A stretch of DNA of 64,000 bases. Origin: Calvatia gigantea (Eukaryota; Basidiomycota; Agaricomycetes; Agaricales; Lycoperdaceae). The notes under the pieces are model-generated. The model was not told the DNA's origin and searched no databases. It was given only the letters and a program-made list of their open reading frames with translations. Both the position numbers and the translations under genes were made by a program. Location: assembly GCA_025093985.1 (NCBI GenBank), contig JACAAK010000012.1, forward strand, positions 1,116,001 to 1,180,000, given 5' to 3'. Numbering within the stretch: position 1 is the stretch's first letter; the number at the start of each line of letters is the position of its first letter. Below, one piece after another: positions 44,226-57,427 of the stretch.

Positions 44226-46916
44226 ATGGATACAAGCGTAACCGCAGGGAGCCCTTTTTCTGCTCAACTTCGACGCCTGCCCGTCCACCAACAGAACCCC
44301 CGTCGGATCCCGTCGATGCAGTGGTTGTTCAGAAGTAATATCCCTCGCCACCGACGCTCTCTCCTTGGTTCAGACATTCAAAGGCGCAACTTCTTCGGAA
44401 TGAGCGAAGTCTTGAATGTCCTTGCTAATGTGAGGCATTTACCTTCTTTGCTCGACCCTAATTTACTGACACACCCATAACGATTGCGCGATCCGTGGTA
44501 GCCTGCGGAGACAGTCCGCTCGTTGACTGAATCAAAGCGGCTTCTCGCTGAAGCCCGACGCGAACTCGAAGAACAACGAGAACGCTCGCAATTACGCCCC
44601 AAACACACGTTTTCTCGCCTCCCTGGGTTTTTCCCAAGGAAGGCCGAGATGCTGGCTATCGGGCGCGCTTTGGGAGGCGAACCATCCTTCACAGTCCTCT
44701 TCGGTGCGAGTTCCGTAGGAAAGGTATGTGTTATCATACCCCATTGTGTTATGAGCGGCTACCGATCTCCGGTTTCTGGTGCTTCCTATTCGACAGACTG
44801 CGCTGTTACGAGAGGTTCTCTCTCAACCGCAGTATCATGTGCTTCATTTCGATCTTAGAATTTCTGGATTTGCGGACCTGTCGAGCTTGTACACAAGCTT
44901 GAGTACGCAGATGGAGCAATATTTTGAGGAGGTTGCGCGTCAGATGGAAGGCTATGAGGAGTTTGAGAGGGAAGCATGGAGCTTCAAGGTACGTGGTTGT
45001 CAATTTTGCTCTAACAATTCTGTAAATAACCCGAGTCTATGTGACAGCACGACCGCCTTAACGTACAGAATCGTATCGCGGATTCCAACGATCCCCGGGT
45101 TCGAATAAGGACAAGCGATGTCGCGCGTTTAATGGAGCTCTTTCAGGTGAGTGCAGAATACCCCGGTGCCACGTATTTCTGATGATCCCTTGATAGAGCT
45201 CTTTGTTGAAATACTGGGAATTTGACCCACTCGAGGAACCAGGCAGAAACGGCAGTCGGAGACAAAATTCCGATAACACTTCTGATGCCACACATGTCGA
45301 TCCTCACCTTGCCCAACCCGCGCCAAGGCCCCGGTCACCTTGGTTTGGGCGATGGAAAGCAAAGAAGAAAGCGCAGGAATCGAATGAGGAGCCAAAGCCG
45401 AGGGAACGACTCGTGAAGAAGATGCCGGTGCGTTGGATAAGTCGTGCCGAAATTGTATGAACCCAATGAACATTCCTAGGTCATCTTCTTTGATGAAGCC
45501 CATAAATTGTAAGAAAATTCTAAGCAACTATCGGGTTTGTTTGACAAGCGTTTTCAGGCCTGCACTCATCCAATCAACTGAGACGATGAAATGTCTGCTG
45601 GACTCCATGCTGGTTCTCACAAAACAGGACAGGCTATGTCATGTCATCCATGCGACGAGCGACCCGTTCTATCAGACATGGTTGAGACAACTGAACGTTA
45701 TGCAACATTGCAAAGTTTGTTTCCCCACGGAAATTTCATGCTATACCGTATTTCTGACCTCCCCTCCCGCAGATAATCACTATTGGTGACTGTACCAAAG
45801 CAGAAACGCGGACCTTTTTCCGCGATCACCTTATCCCGCGGGTCCCAGAGCGTCTCCGCGGGCGGCTCGAATTCGAGGGTCTTTATGATGCTTTCGGTGG
45901 CAAACTCGCTCACTGGCAAGATTTCATTACGGACTTCAGTATGTCCCCATGACTTCACTCATAACACCGAAACAAAACTCACCCCAAACTTAGTCAACTC
46001 CAATGGGCAATTGGATATACGATCAAGTTCACATTTCCTCCAAGCCCACGCACTACTCAACCTCCACATCATCCACTCCTCACAAGCTGCAACGGGTCTT
46101 CCCCCAGATACCACACCTTCTGAAAGCGGACACGGCCACGGTCACAACCGAGGTCCAAGTGGGGATAGGAGTGAAAGAGAGGGTCGTCGAGCACCAAGCA
46201 CAGTGCATGCCAGCGCCAGCGTCCATGAATCTCTTCACCCCAATCTCGGCCCTGCGGGCTTCAAGATCTACTCCCCCATCACCAATCCTCACGGCTCAGA
46301 CCCATACATGAACGTGCTCGCGAATGATGAACGGTCAGTAGCTATGGTCGCTGGGTATTATTCTGCAGACTTCACGGCGATGCAGTTGTTGAAGGTGATG
46401 AGTCGACTGACGAAGTCCGATACACCATATCTGCCGTACTTCATGCTTTGCCGGGAACTGGGCGTGAGGGCGGTGGATGGTATGGTCAAGGGAAGGGTTT
46501 TGGATCTGCGTTGGACTGAGCCCGTGAGTAAAGAGAACGGAGAGGAAGAGCGGGTGAGAGGGTCCCTGGCTGGCTTTTCGAGCGCCGGGGTCCCGCCACC
46601 ACCACCACCACCGATGAACTATAATGCTGCTATGGCTGCCAGTGCGAGCGGAACGGCTATTGATCATCTAGGTCCCCCACCACCACTTGATGACGACGAC
46701 GTGATGATACCAGTGTCGGATGCTGAGATGCGGAGGAACGTGCATAGTGGCATCCAGGTGGATCCCTACGAGGAGGAGTACCTCGAGCTCGTCGGACCCA
46801 AACTGGTTCCAATGACCCCAATCATGCGATACGCAATGAGGGAGGTTATTGAGGAGTACGAAGATGACCAATCCGTCTCGGAATATGCTTCTCTTTCTGA
46901 TGTTGATGAGTATTAA
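44226..46916 (+). CDS. P-loop ATPase, probably mitochondrial (archaeal-type AAA-like)
   Basis: Nine exons: 44226-44429, 44502-44723, 44797-44988, 45048-45146, 45197-45427, 45480-45508, 45558-45714, 45773-45938 and 45994-46916, giving 740 residues. The N-terminus is Arg/Ser-rich without acids, like a mitochondrial presequence, and contains RRNFFGMSEVL. A charged helix follows, then Walker A GASSVGKT, split by intron 2, and Walker B VIFFDEAH, encoded by the 29 nt exon 6. The C-terminal 300 residues are low-complexity, with a Pro run and acidic stretches. The arrangement fits the ATPase domain family best known from archaea and found in basidiomycetes as uncharacterised proteins. Substrate unknown. 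The start could also be 44316. Confidence 0.75.
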
Positions 46917-47106
46917 TATTTGTTGCTAGTTCTCATGTTGTTGTCCTTCTCAGCCCCTCTTCTCAACTTGCTGTCCTGTTTTGTGTTATACTTTCGTGCG
47001 GACTCGAACCACTCTTCTTTGCAACATCCTACTCTCAATGTATAATCATTCATTCGCTTTACACCCTTCCAGTCGTCACCTTCGTACTATACACCACCCC
47101 GTGGTA

Positions 47107-50100
47107 TTAATCTAGTCCTGCGAACTTCACATCAGCATTGTTGTCTAACCATGCCAGCCACTTCTTCAAATAGGCTCCTCCATGCGTGACCGTAGATGAG
47201 TCACCGACGATGCACTGTATGAACTGAAGTTGAATCCTGACCACTGCGGTAAGCAAACACAACGCACAAGGTGCCTTCTCGCCCTTGTCATAGCCACTAG
47301 CGCAGAATGTTTAACGTTGTGCTTATCCTCTCAACGCCACAAAGCCTACCGTTTAATCTCCGTTTCTCTTTCAAGAATCCAACTTCCCTCTGGGAAGGAT
47401 GAGACACTGATTGGGGAATAAGTCCACAAAACTTACAGTATCGTTACTCCGAACAAGGCTGATCACGATTGCCTCCTTCTCCCGACCCTGCATTCCATCG
47501 ACCGTACCAATCTCAAGCTCGGGACCATACTTTGGTCTCAACAAAGACGTCAGCAGCGTCACTTGTGCTTGATACCTGACCGTGGATCACTCCTGTTAAC
47601 AGTTCGAACGGGTGTCGGGTTGTATACTCACGGCGTGATGATAGCCATTTGTGAAGGTAATAATCCAGCATCAATCTAGAACAGGCCTTAGAATCCCTTC
47701 GAAATGAAACAAAACAAGACGTACAAGCTTGTCGACCCAATTACTGACAACCGTCGCCTCGTTCTCGTTGCATCGACTTCCTTCATCTCCATCCGCGCTG
47801 TCTACCCTTTCAAAATATTCACACCCAGAAGTGTCAAAGAATACAACGGGGGTCTGTAATAGTTCCTTCACGTCATCCCCAGATTCTGAATGTGCATTAG
47901 GTAAACCGTCAAGAAGATGTGAGGCGACTGATTCATGCGACCGAAGTTTGGATGAATAGAGAGTTTCAGATGGGAACTCGCATATTTGCGCGTGCATTCT
48001 GAGTAAGTAACTTAGTCGCCTGTCACAAAGGCGATGTGCGGCACCAACCGATATTGAACCTCAAGCATACGCTTGATGCAGCGACCGTACATCTGTTCAA
48101 GGCGTTCAAACAGGGTTGTCTCAAGGGTTCGAGGTGGTCGAAGAACCGGTATCTTTCTCGTCGAAGAATCAGCTTTCATCATTTCATCTTCGGAAACTTC
48201 AGAATCGCCTTTGGAGTCAGGCTGAAGGCGGGGGCTCTTCGATACTATTCGATGATTCTGGTGCTTGGGATGCTTTCTTAGCATTTGACGGTGACTTTGA
48301 GGGTTGTTTAGCGTCTTTCTTTGCCCTATCTTTCTTATCTTTCTCATCTTTGTCGATTGATATGATGGTAGGGGGGAGCTGCATTGGATCTCCAGCAAGG
48401 ATGAGTTTTTTAGCTTTGAATATGGGTACCCAACAAACCTGGAGAAGAAAGTGGTAAGGTTTATGGTGCTTTTCAGGGTATAAACATACAGCTTCTAATG
48501 CTTGCGTCGCTTCGTCAATGATGAGAACGTCGAAGTCATAATTTTGCAACTGCCGACCACCAGAGGTATGGCATGTTGCGACGACTACTTGGGCCTCGTT
48601 GAGTACCGATCTGACAACGCCACCTTCTCGTTGACGATACCTGGCGGACTGCGTCAGCTGCGAACTACCTAATGAAGGACATGCGCACGTACTCCTTCCG
48701 CAGCGCCTTTACCTCTTCCCAAAGCTTCTTGCGTTCTGCACCCCTTGGCGCCTTGCCCTTGCTCCCCTTCCCTTTGCCGGAAAGAAAGTTCAACGTTGCT
48801 TCAAGCTCATTTTTGACATCTTTTGCTAACGCAGCCTGTGGAATGGTCAATAAAGTCGACATGGAAGCAAACTGGGAATGACGCATGCCTGATCGGACCG
48901 AGAAGTTTGAGCCTCAAGTGTAGAGTCCAGGATCTCCCGATGAGCCATGACACGAGCTGGATGACCTATACGTGTCACTTTCAGCTTTTCAGCCTTTTTC
49001 GGGTGCTGGTAGTGCCAAAAGTCGCTCAAGGATGTTATCCACAGAAAGATTAGATGCGCCGCAAATAAGGAGGCGTTGGGGTTCGGGATTCGAAGGAGTG
49101 ACAGTGGTCAGTTGGCGGATGATTTCGATTAATGTATGCGTTTTTCCAGTTCCTGATTATGTTTTCCAGAATCAATCTATAACGAAAGCTTCGGACTGAC
49201 CTGGAGGTCCGTGTATGCAAGCTACCAATGGTGACTCTAGACAAAATCGTACGGCCGCTTTTTGGCTCGGGTTGAGGTTCCCGTCGAAGAAAGTGAGGTC
49301 TTTGATAGGGTTACGATCTGGAAGTGACTGTATTCCTAGAAGAACCTGGATAAGGGGCGTCATCTGTGCCGATTTATCATTCTACAAGTATGTTAATGGT
49401 GGTAATTTAGGGGGGATGTGTTTGTGTACCGAACGACCCTCGATTATCCTTTCCAAACGATCTATTGCCTTGTCCATCCTAGACGAGAGTCAACAGAATC
49501 CTTACGTGAATCGTAGCCACATACACACCTATCGTAGGTTACACTGTTGGCAAGCTTGACGACGCGGCATCTTTCTGGCAAGTTCAGGTCATCAGAGCTT
49601 CCTTCTGTAGGGTCTACAGCAATGACGATGCGCGTGTCGGAAACCTACGGTGACGTAAATATGGGGATGTGAAGTAGAATGTGAAGAACGCACCTTATAC
49701 ACTACGCCTTCAGCTCCTTGCCTAACTTTCTCATCATCCGCTGCAGGTTTCTTCTGTTTCTTGGCTGGAGCATTTCCGGATACATGGGGTTCTATCCGGG
49801 CAAGGTCCCCGGGTCTACACGAATTGTGAGCAAGTGGAAGACAATAATTGCCTAATAACACACCTGAATGTATGCGGAGGAAATATTGGGGTCGTGTGAT
49901 ACGCAGTTGGCCGTTCTAATTCGACGAGGCTACCTTTCACCAATTTTCAGCAAGATCGTATCGCAAAGGGCGAAAGATGTACGTTTTGCCGCCCAAGCCG
50001 ATATTGATACTCGCAACTCCAAGGCTACCGAGCGACAAGCCTTTTTGTTCCAAGAGCTTCGGTCCGCAGTTGGATAGCAGCAGAGAACTGCGCTCGATCT

Positions 50101-50170
50101 CCGCTTCGCGTTCTTTGGCCAATAATACGCGTTGTCGGTTGATGAAAGCAGTGAGTGTGGCGTCGGTCAT
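47107..50170 (-). CDS. HCS1: SF1 helicase, HCS1/IGHMBP2 type
   Basis: DNA/RNA helicase of the UPF1-like group. Seventeen exons (high to low): 49983-50170, 49864-49929, 49694-49814, 49529-49644, 49430-49478, 49201-49381, 48889-49152, 48693-48835, 48490-48640, 48246-48438, 48049-48196, 47725-47998, 47632-47675, 47437-47575, 47350-47389, 47268-47296 and 47107-47214; about 750 residues. Motifs: [12 protein letters not shown] (split by an intron), Ia [46 protein letters not shown] (split), [14 protein letters not shown] and VI RRLNVAMTRAR. Yeast Hcs1 associates with DNA polymerase alpha. One extra base in the A5 run at 48994-48998 breaks the frame after PAPEK. The intron after 48889 has a GC donor. 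Confidence 0.85.
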
Positions 50171-50347
50171 GACCGTCTGTGAACAAGATGTTTATTTACA
50201 GTGTTGCAGGGTCGGATAATGACGAAATTGGGCGTGTTATCTGATTTTGTGGGGTCTTCTTTCCTTGTCATGGGACTCGTTCTTATGAAAGACATTTCGG
50301 TCGGCTCATGTCTTTCCCAGTGTTGAACATCTTTTCCTTGAGTGACT

Positions 50348-52431
50348 ATGTGTATTCATGACCTCGAACCTCAGCAGACATGGACGAACAATGTCTGGCG
50401 TCCGGGGGACAAGGGGGCGCCTGCCCCTCAAGATCCTCACCCTGAACGGATCTATAAACCGGAGGTACTGAAGACCATTGAAGAGAAGATTAACGAACTA
50501 AGCGAGGAGCTCAGGGCGCTGAGTCTGGATATCCACGGTGTGTCGCTGGATTTTCCGGTATATCTCCCTTCTAGCTATAACGGCATTAAATTTCTGCAGC
50601 ACACCCTGAGCTTGGGTTTGAAGAGCAGTACGTCCTCGACCTTGAAGAATTGAGACACAGACATGAAATTTAATCAAAGCTACGCACACGATGCTTACAC
50701 CAAGTTCATGAGGAAACACGGGTGGGATGTCAAGGAGCATTATCACCTCGATACAGCTTGGGAAGCAACCTTTGCGCATGGCCAAGGAGGTCGAGTCATT
50801 GGTGTGAATTCTGAGGTGGGCCTTCCTCCGTGAAATCGTTCATTTTTGACGTTGCTATTACGCTAGATGGACGCCCTCAGGGGAATTGGACATGCTTGCG
50901 GCCATAACCTGATCGGGATAGCAGGTAAGTGGATTTTCAGAAGCTAGCGTTCGTTCCCTTCCACCGTCTGCAGGGGTTGCTGTGTCCTTGGGTCTTCGTG
51001 CTGCCCTCGAAAGACATAATATACCAGGAAAAATTGTTTTACTCGGAACCCCCGGTTCGTGGACCTGCACAATCTGCTATTCTACTGCTCACGCGACGAT
51101 CCGATAAATATAGCCGAAGAGGGAGGAGATGGAAAGGTCATCCTCCTCAAGAAAGGCGCCTATGATGGAATGGATGTTTGCTTAATGTGCGCCTCTCCCC
51201 CTCTAGAAAAGGCCCAGCGACTGAACTGCCTTTCAGGTGCCATCCCGCTCCTGGACCCATAGGTTCTGTCAGTTTGAGCAGCTGCCTTGCACTCGAAAGG
51301 ATTACGACTGAATACGAGGGTCACACGTTCCGTACATGTTGACTATAGCTCAAAGAAAGGAAGGTGACGCCTTTGATAACAGTGCCCATGCTGCTCTTTC
51401 ACCATGGGAAGGCAAAAACGCATTGGATGCTGCCGTTCTTGGCTACAACAACATTTCTGCCCTTCGGCAGCAGCTCAAACCGACGCACCGTGTGCACGGT
51501 ATATTCGAAGGCACCGATTGGGCAGTCAATAGTGCGTCCGCTTCTTTGTCCCTCTCCGATCCCTGACCACCTCACTCCAATGAACAGTCATCCCGGACAA
51601 GGCTAGATTCGTGTATGTCGTTACCCTTATTTTTGTGGGCGCGTACAGAATGCATGGTTTTAAAGTTCCTACGTCCGTGCTCCTACCCGCTCAGAAATGG
51701 AAGAAACCGTCAAGCGAGTCACGCCATGCTTCGAGTATGCCAAAACACATCATTCTCAACCTTTTGATTAATCATTTCCTCGTAGAGCTGCGGGATTGGC
51801 AACCGGATGCAAGGTCAATATCAACAGCTACGGCCAAGCGTTCGATCTACGACAGAACAAGGCTCTCGGTGGGTTGTGATCTCTCGATCCCAAGATACTT
51901 CTGCAATAATGATTTGCTAATGCGCCCCCCACTATGTGTAGGCGGACGAGGTTGCCAACATTGTCTTGAACAAATACGGATCCATAGACTACGAATGGGG
52001 TATCAAGAGCGCATCCACTGACTTTGTAAGTCCAGCTATCCTTCTCGGTACCTCACGCTTACTCACTTGCCTAGGGTAACTATTACATATGGTAAAACCC
52101 CACCATTACCTTTGACCAGCTTGTCCTCCTAATGATTCCTCAGCTCTACCAGCTCTGCATCCAGGTTTCTCGATCCCAACTGTTCCTGATGGCGGCAACC
52201 ACACTCGGGACTTTGCCAAATCAGCAGCAACTATTGAGGCTCATAAACAATGCCTGATTGTCTCGATCGCTCTTGCCGGCACTGGGATGCGCGTTCTCAC
52301 CGATGACGCTTTCTTCGTTGAGGTATGTACCCTGACGAAGCATTTGACGACAGATTGATTTTGATTGCGTGCTTAAGGTCCGTAAGACGTACGAAAACGA
52401 TGAAGAGATTCGGAAGGCCAGGGGTGCGTAA
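50348..52431 (+). CDS. M20 family metal-dependent amidohydrolase (PM20D2-like)
   Basis: Fifteen exons: 50348-50537, 50600-50627, 50680-50815, 50867-50924, 50974-51054, 51114-51186, 51237-51326, 51383-51531, 51588-51612, 51666-51734, 51786-51868, 51942-52025, 52075-52091, 52144-52322 and 52378-52431; 437 residues once two extra bases are discounted. Motifs in order: LDIHAHPEL, GHACGHN with metal-binding His, PAEEGGDGK with the catalytic Glu pair, CHPAPG, and [11 protein letters not shown] from the dimerisation domain. Family members cleave amide or dipeptide bonds in the cytosol. The donor of intron 7 (GTTCCG) is weak. The frame needs one base less near 51868 and near 52081. Divergent from the helicase by 177 bp. 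Confidence 0.8.
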
Positions 52432-53186
52432 GCTGGTAGCTGAAGCCTGAGGAGACAGTCGATATATACTTGTTCGATAAAGATACCTTGACATGAAAAA
52501 AATAAGACAGCGATTGTTTAGGTTACCAAGTAGTTTGGACTGTGGTGAGGCGGAGATTGAGAGTTGTCGGCTGCTTAAGTTTCTGGAGAACGATAGGTCA
52601 AAACGGATATGAGAAGACGTCTGCGTTTTCTCGTTCAATCAAGGCCTGGAATGCTACCACCAATCCAAGCAGGGTCCCATCCAAATCCGATTCCAGAGTG
52701 TAGAAATATCTTTCGAATCACCTCCCAAGCCCCTTGCTTCCCCACTCCACCCGAACCCGGTTCAAAGTGACTGCCTTGAAAAGGATCACCAATTCCTAGC
52801 CTCCGACGTAACTTAGCGCGATTGACAGGCCGATTTGCGCCTGGAATATGCAACATCGCCTGCCCGTAAACATGTATGCCTGGGAGTTTTGGAACCAAGT
52901 GCACGGTATGTACGATCAAAGTGTCACACAACCTGAGTCACGGTCCACGAAAGATCCTTGAGAGGAGTCGTGGTCATTGAATTGGTAGCCGGGGACTACT
53001 GGCAGAGGACTTCGGTTAAAGTCGTGATTGTGAACTAGGCATTCCGCTAACCCGCAGTGGAAGTATTCGTAGGGTCATACGTCAGAGGGGTGAGCTGGTG
53101 AACGGTCACTTGTCGCATGGGACCGAATATGAGAATGAAGCGGAAATGGCACCAACAGCGCACCACTCGAGCCCTTGCCTTCCCAT
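52432..53186. other. Convergent spacer
   Basis: Lies between the amidohydrolase and the next minus-strand gene. A minus-strand open frame at 52635-52931 is compositionally plausible but has no ATG, no partner exon and no recognisable motif. Nothing else was seen. Confidence 0.35.
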
Positions 53187-54336
53187 CTATCCCTCAGAAT
53201 CGGATTCCATTTCAATCCAGTCTGATTCATCATCACCTTCGCTCTCCTTTGTTCCGCGCGCCTCCTTTCCTGCGCCTGTGGATGAGTCCTGGTGTTCTGC
53301 TTCGACAGCTTCATCGCTTTTAGCACTGGATCTCTTCTTTTTCTCCTTAGGCTTCTTTTTGGGGATTTGCTCCATGTTAGGGTGTTTGTAATTCGGTGGA
53401 GGGAGACTTTGTTCAAATAGCGAAGCTGTGTGTTTGGAAAGCAGAGAATTGAGGCGTGAGCGACTAGCTTTGGCTAGGCGGTGACGGTGAAGAGCTATTA
53501 GTGTGTGCTATTCAGTGAATGTACCACCAAGAGCGAATGAGACACACCGGTGCTGGGTGAGGGGTGAGGAATGGAAGTTGAACTTGAAGCAGGTGTTGTT
53601 TCGCATAGAGTTTGCATCCTCGTGATCACGTTCTGCAATATCCTGGTGTAACATAGTCATTGGACAATATATCGGCGAGGGTATAAGCACGACATACGTT
53701 TCGTCGACGAGATGAGCCGCAGCAGGAGACCCAAGAATGTTAACTAGGTCATGCCAATCAAAAGGCTCTATCCGGTTTTGCATACTATCTGAACGTGCAA
53801 TGGTATGCGCACATATGAGAGAGAATAAAGACTCGTGCAAGTCCTCAATGACTGGAATGAGTAGCTTTGCGAGATCCTGTATATATGTTTCCTCGTCTTC
53901 ACTGTCGCTGTCGGGTTTGGTATCAGCACCCTTTTCCCGCCTCAAAATGGATTCTTCATCAGATTCTGGTTCGATGGACATAAGGACTTGCTTCACGATA
54001 CTCCCAAGCTCTTCCTGCAAACTCCAGTCCGGCGGAGGCACATCCTTCGCAGGAATAGGCCATCGCGTCCACTGATCCCGTTTTCTCCAAAGTGGGGTAT
54101 CCGAGTCCGATCCCGAGCGCGACCGTGTTTCGTTTTCGACTGGTTGTGCTGTCGGTGTTGGTGGGCGACGTCGATGAGTGGCTATCCTGGTCGTGTTCGC
54201 TGGAGCTGGGTTCTTGAGATTCAGTCAGACGAGAAGCAAGGTCGAGTGTGTCTGCAGTTCTGAGCGCGCGGAGGAGGCTTGAGTACTCTGTGAGCTCTTC
54301 GCGCAGGGCGGCGGGAACGAGTTGGCGTCGACCCAT
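53187..54336 (-). CDS. Conserved-looking acidic nuclear protein of unknown function
   Basis: Three exons: 53698-54336, 53548-53642 and 53187-53494; 346 residues after discounting one base. The N-terminus MGRRQLVPAALREELTEYS continues as a helical region, then a Ser/Thr/Glu-rich linker, RDQWTRWPIPAKDVPPPDW, and an acidic stretch. The C-terminus is a Lys-rich block (KKKPKEKKKRSS, probable nuclear localisation) followed by an acidic end (ESEGDDESDWIEMESDSEG). The frame moves by one base somewhere at about 54150-54240. The WTRWP segment recalls RNA polymerase I upstream-factor proteins, but I cannot confirm that, so no function is given. Confidence 0.6.
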
Positions 54337-55017
54337 GAGAAGGGCTATTTTTGGACTCGGAACGAGGGGGGAATAATGGGAGGGCCGGTGATCATCTGAT
54401 GACGTCAGGGAAGCCGTGGGAAGTCATGTGTAAGAACTGCACAGGACGTGCAGCAGTATCCTCTCCCACAAGAGTCCCCTTCCTCAGTCCGCTCATCATA
54501 TTAGCATGTATGTTGACCTCACCACTGCTACGCTGACATCGTTTCTGATGGTCATTTTAACAGAATGAGAGAGAAGTGGAAAAAGAAGAGATCTCGTAGG
54601 CTCAGGCGCAAGCGCAGAAAGATGAGAGCCCGTTCCAGTGCGTGCCAATTGTACCACATACCTGGCCATACTCATTCTCAATATCTGCCAGAATAAACGA
54701 CCCTGGTGTATCCCGGCAAATGTAAAAACAATCGTCTCGCCCGCCGGTCCTCGAGGGCTAACAAGTTGCGGCACGTGTCTTGCATTCGCCTGTTTGCATC
54801 GCAAGTGTGTATGTCTCGGACATTGGAGATTCACTCTTGTCTGTCGGTTCTAGTGGGGTCCTATTACCCGTTTGTTGGGCTCTGGTAGATTTGACTGGGT
54901 CGCTTGAATGTTGTATAACACATCGAAATCGAAAGCCAATTCCGGAATCTGTGACTCTATGTGGGATCTGAGATGATGGTCACACTTGTGACAACCGTAC
55001 CCTTATAATTATCATCC
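54337..55017. promoter_or_regulatory. Divergent promoter region
   Basis: 680 bp between two divergent start codons (54336 minus, 55018 plus). No open frame with family features, no repeat. It likely holds both promoters; TATAACAC-type AT-rich words occur near 54915. Confidence 0.35.
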
Positions 55018-57025
55018 ATGAAGTCCTCTGGCAAAATCATCATCAAGCCTCGCGCACCAACGCGTTTAAATGCACAAGCCCACCATGAATCTATGGAGGT
55101 TGATAGTGAGCCCCGGGATGAAACAGAAAACGAAGAGGTACACGCTGACGATGATAACGAAAATAATGACAACACGAATGGCGAGAACGATACCCCCAAT
55201 CCACAAGCTGACGCCGACGAGGATGCTGAAGCTGAAGAAGAGAATGCCGAAGAGGAAGAAGTTGCTCCTGTGCCCGTCAAACGCGGTCGAGGGAGGCCGA
55301 AAGGCTCTGGCAACAAGTCATCTGGAACTTCAACACCCCGAGGACGGCCAAGAGGCCGCGGTCGACCTCGGGGCAGGCCAAGGACTACTGGTGCAGGATT
55401 GACAATACGGTTGAAAGCAGCCAAAGGAGAAGGAGAGGGCCCAAGCGAAGAGGAAAATACCCCTGAAGCAGAAACATCTACACCAGCTACTGTCCCTGCC
55501 GAAGCTGAGGAGGATACAACTGCCAAGGAGGCTCCTATGGGAGGAGGCAAACCCTTCAGGAAGGTTGGAGACAAGATACACTGTTATTGATGGAGACGAG
55601 TTCGTGACCGAGGACGATCCCAAAGGTGACAAAAAAATCGACAAGTGGGGTAATCTTCTCGGTGGTACGTCCATCCAGTCACAACCAACGGCCTCGGCTA
55701 GCGTCCTTCTAACGACTGTAACACTTAGGGCGCAAATTCAAAGCATCTACTTTCTGTTTACCCAACCGCCACCCTCAACGCCAATACATGCTCGCCATCG
55801 ACGCAGCCCGAACTTCCGGATTCCGCGATTCCTTATACTACTTCCGTCGAAACCCTCTCGCATTCAAACTCAACGCCACCCAACCAGAAAAGGACTATCT
55901 CATCTCCGAAGGCAAACTAGGTTCACACCTGCGCACACGAAGCGTCACTTTGATCACTGCAAGAAGTGCGTTCAAGCTCCATGGCAGCAAAATGATTATA
56001 GGTGCGTTTACTTAACTTGACCACAGAATCAACTCAGTTTGTTAATGACGTAAATGCAAGGTGGGAGATGGGTTACAGACGACTACTACGAAGAAAAGGT
56101 CCTCGCAGAAATAACAGCCAAAGACCTCAAAGCCGGTGACCTAGTCGGTGAACTCCCAGACCCGAACGCGCCCTCCCAGCCTCAGCAAGGACCCCACCTC
56201 CAACCTTAACGCCTCATTCAACCCAAACGTCACAGGCGGAGGAGGAGGCATCTACCGCGCCGGAGGACCTACGACTATATTTGGTGGGAGCGGTTGGGGC
56301 CCTTTTAGTGACGGACCTTTAAATGCCGTGAGGAAGAGTTTGCTGAGTCGGGATGGTGTAACCGAAGAGAATTGGATGTGGATGATGGCAAGCAGAGTTG
56401 GGGAAGCTGATGAAGAGTGGGCAAGGCTAAGAAAGGAGGGGAGGGGGAGGGCCGGGTTGACTGTCGATGGTGTTGTCATGGGTGGGAGGGGGAGCGCATG
56501 GGAGAGACCTGATCCTGTCGTCGCGAGGGATGCGAAAAAGGAGAAAAAGGTGCAGGGCGAGGATGGTGATGTTGTGGTTGGAGATAGGAGTGCCAAGGGC
56601 ACGAAACGGAGACGACGTGTTGATGCAGACTTGGAGGGTGCGAGGGGCGTTTATGAGCCACACAGCAGCTTGGCATTCTGTGAGCGTAATTTCACTATCT
56701 AATTCGCAAACATTGCTAATCGGAATCTCTAGATCGTACAGATACACAACCAACTCGAGCGAAATGGGAAGCAGTACCCGATCCAAAACCTCGGATCCTT
56801 GGAGGTACAAAGGCCGGAAATGGCGCTTGGAGTATCGCCTGGGTCGACACTGTCATGCAACTACCGGGGGAGGACGAAGAAACACAAACCCAAAGAGAAA
56901 AAGAGCAGCGAGAAAGAGAACAATTTGTAAGGGAAGCGGAAGAGTTGTTTGGTCCCGGCGCAAGTGTGGTGAATGATCGAGGCGGGAGTGTATTGAACAC
57001 GGGAGGTATGAGTATTGGAGTCTAA
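55018..57025 (+). CDS. RSC7: Chromatin-remodelling subunit Rsc7/Swp82 (Npl6) family
   Basis: Exons 55018-55664, 55729-56001, 56061-56679 and 56733-57025; 609 residues after discounting two bases. The N-terminus is acidic and carries AT-hook-like repeats (KRGRGRPKGSG, PRGRPRGRGRPRGRPR), which bind A/T DNA in the minor groove. The Rsc7/Swp82 core follows: VIDGDEFVTEDDPKGD, RQYMLAIDAARTSGFRDSLYYFRRNP, GRWVTDDYYEEK, and YRAGGPTTIFGGSGWGPFSDG near the C-terminus. These proteins are subunits of the RSC and SWI/SNF complexes. Frame breaks of one base at about 55585 and 56165. Together with SNF5 it is the second remodeller subunit in the window. Confidence 0.88.
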
Positions 57026-57427
57026 AGTATTGTCTTGATGCCCGCCTCCGTTGTATAATTGGAATGAGGCAGAGTCTATGGCCTAGGCCTCAGGCCGGCA
57101 GGTGGGCCAAAGCGATTACTGAACCTGTTAGTTGGGATGGATGATGATGGCGTCTAATATAAGGTGATAATGTCTCGGGTCGGGTACTCAAGAATGGATA
57201 CAAGTTCAAGGATTTTCGAGGCGCAGTTGACGGAACCGTGCCGTGAGGAACCAGGGCTTTAGCTTACATGGTGCTTGCAATAAATGGATGTTAAATGCAT
57301 TAATGCATGTTCAAGTATCCGAATTGTATGTAATAGAAAGAGTGTCAGGAGATTCATAGCTATCCGTAAGATTGTTACAAATTGAGATAAGTAGATATGG
57401 ATGAGTTATAAGTACACATATCGAAAA
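57026..57427. other. Convergent 3' spacer
   Basis: 400 bp between RSC7 and the large RS-rich gene, AT-richer than its surroundings (57240-57430). No gene or repeat was seen. Confidence 0.4.

Noticed and set aside
48197..48245. Apparent frameshift in the helicase at a C5 run
   Set aside because: Explained by a 49 bp intron with GTATCG donor, CTGAC branch-like site and AG end.
52635..52931. Minus-strand frame of 98 codons
   Set aside because: Starts without ATG, has no motif and no joinable exon. Composition alone is not enough.
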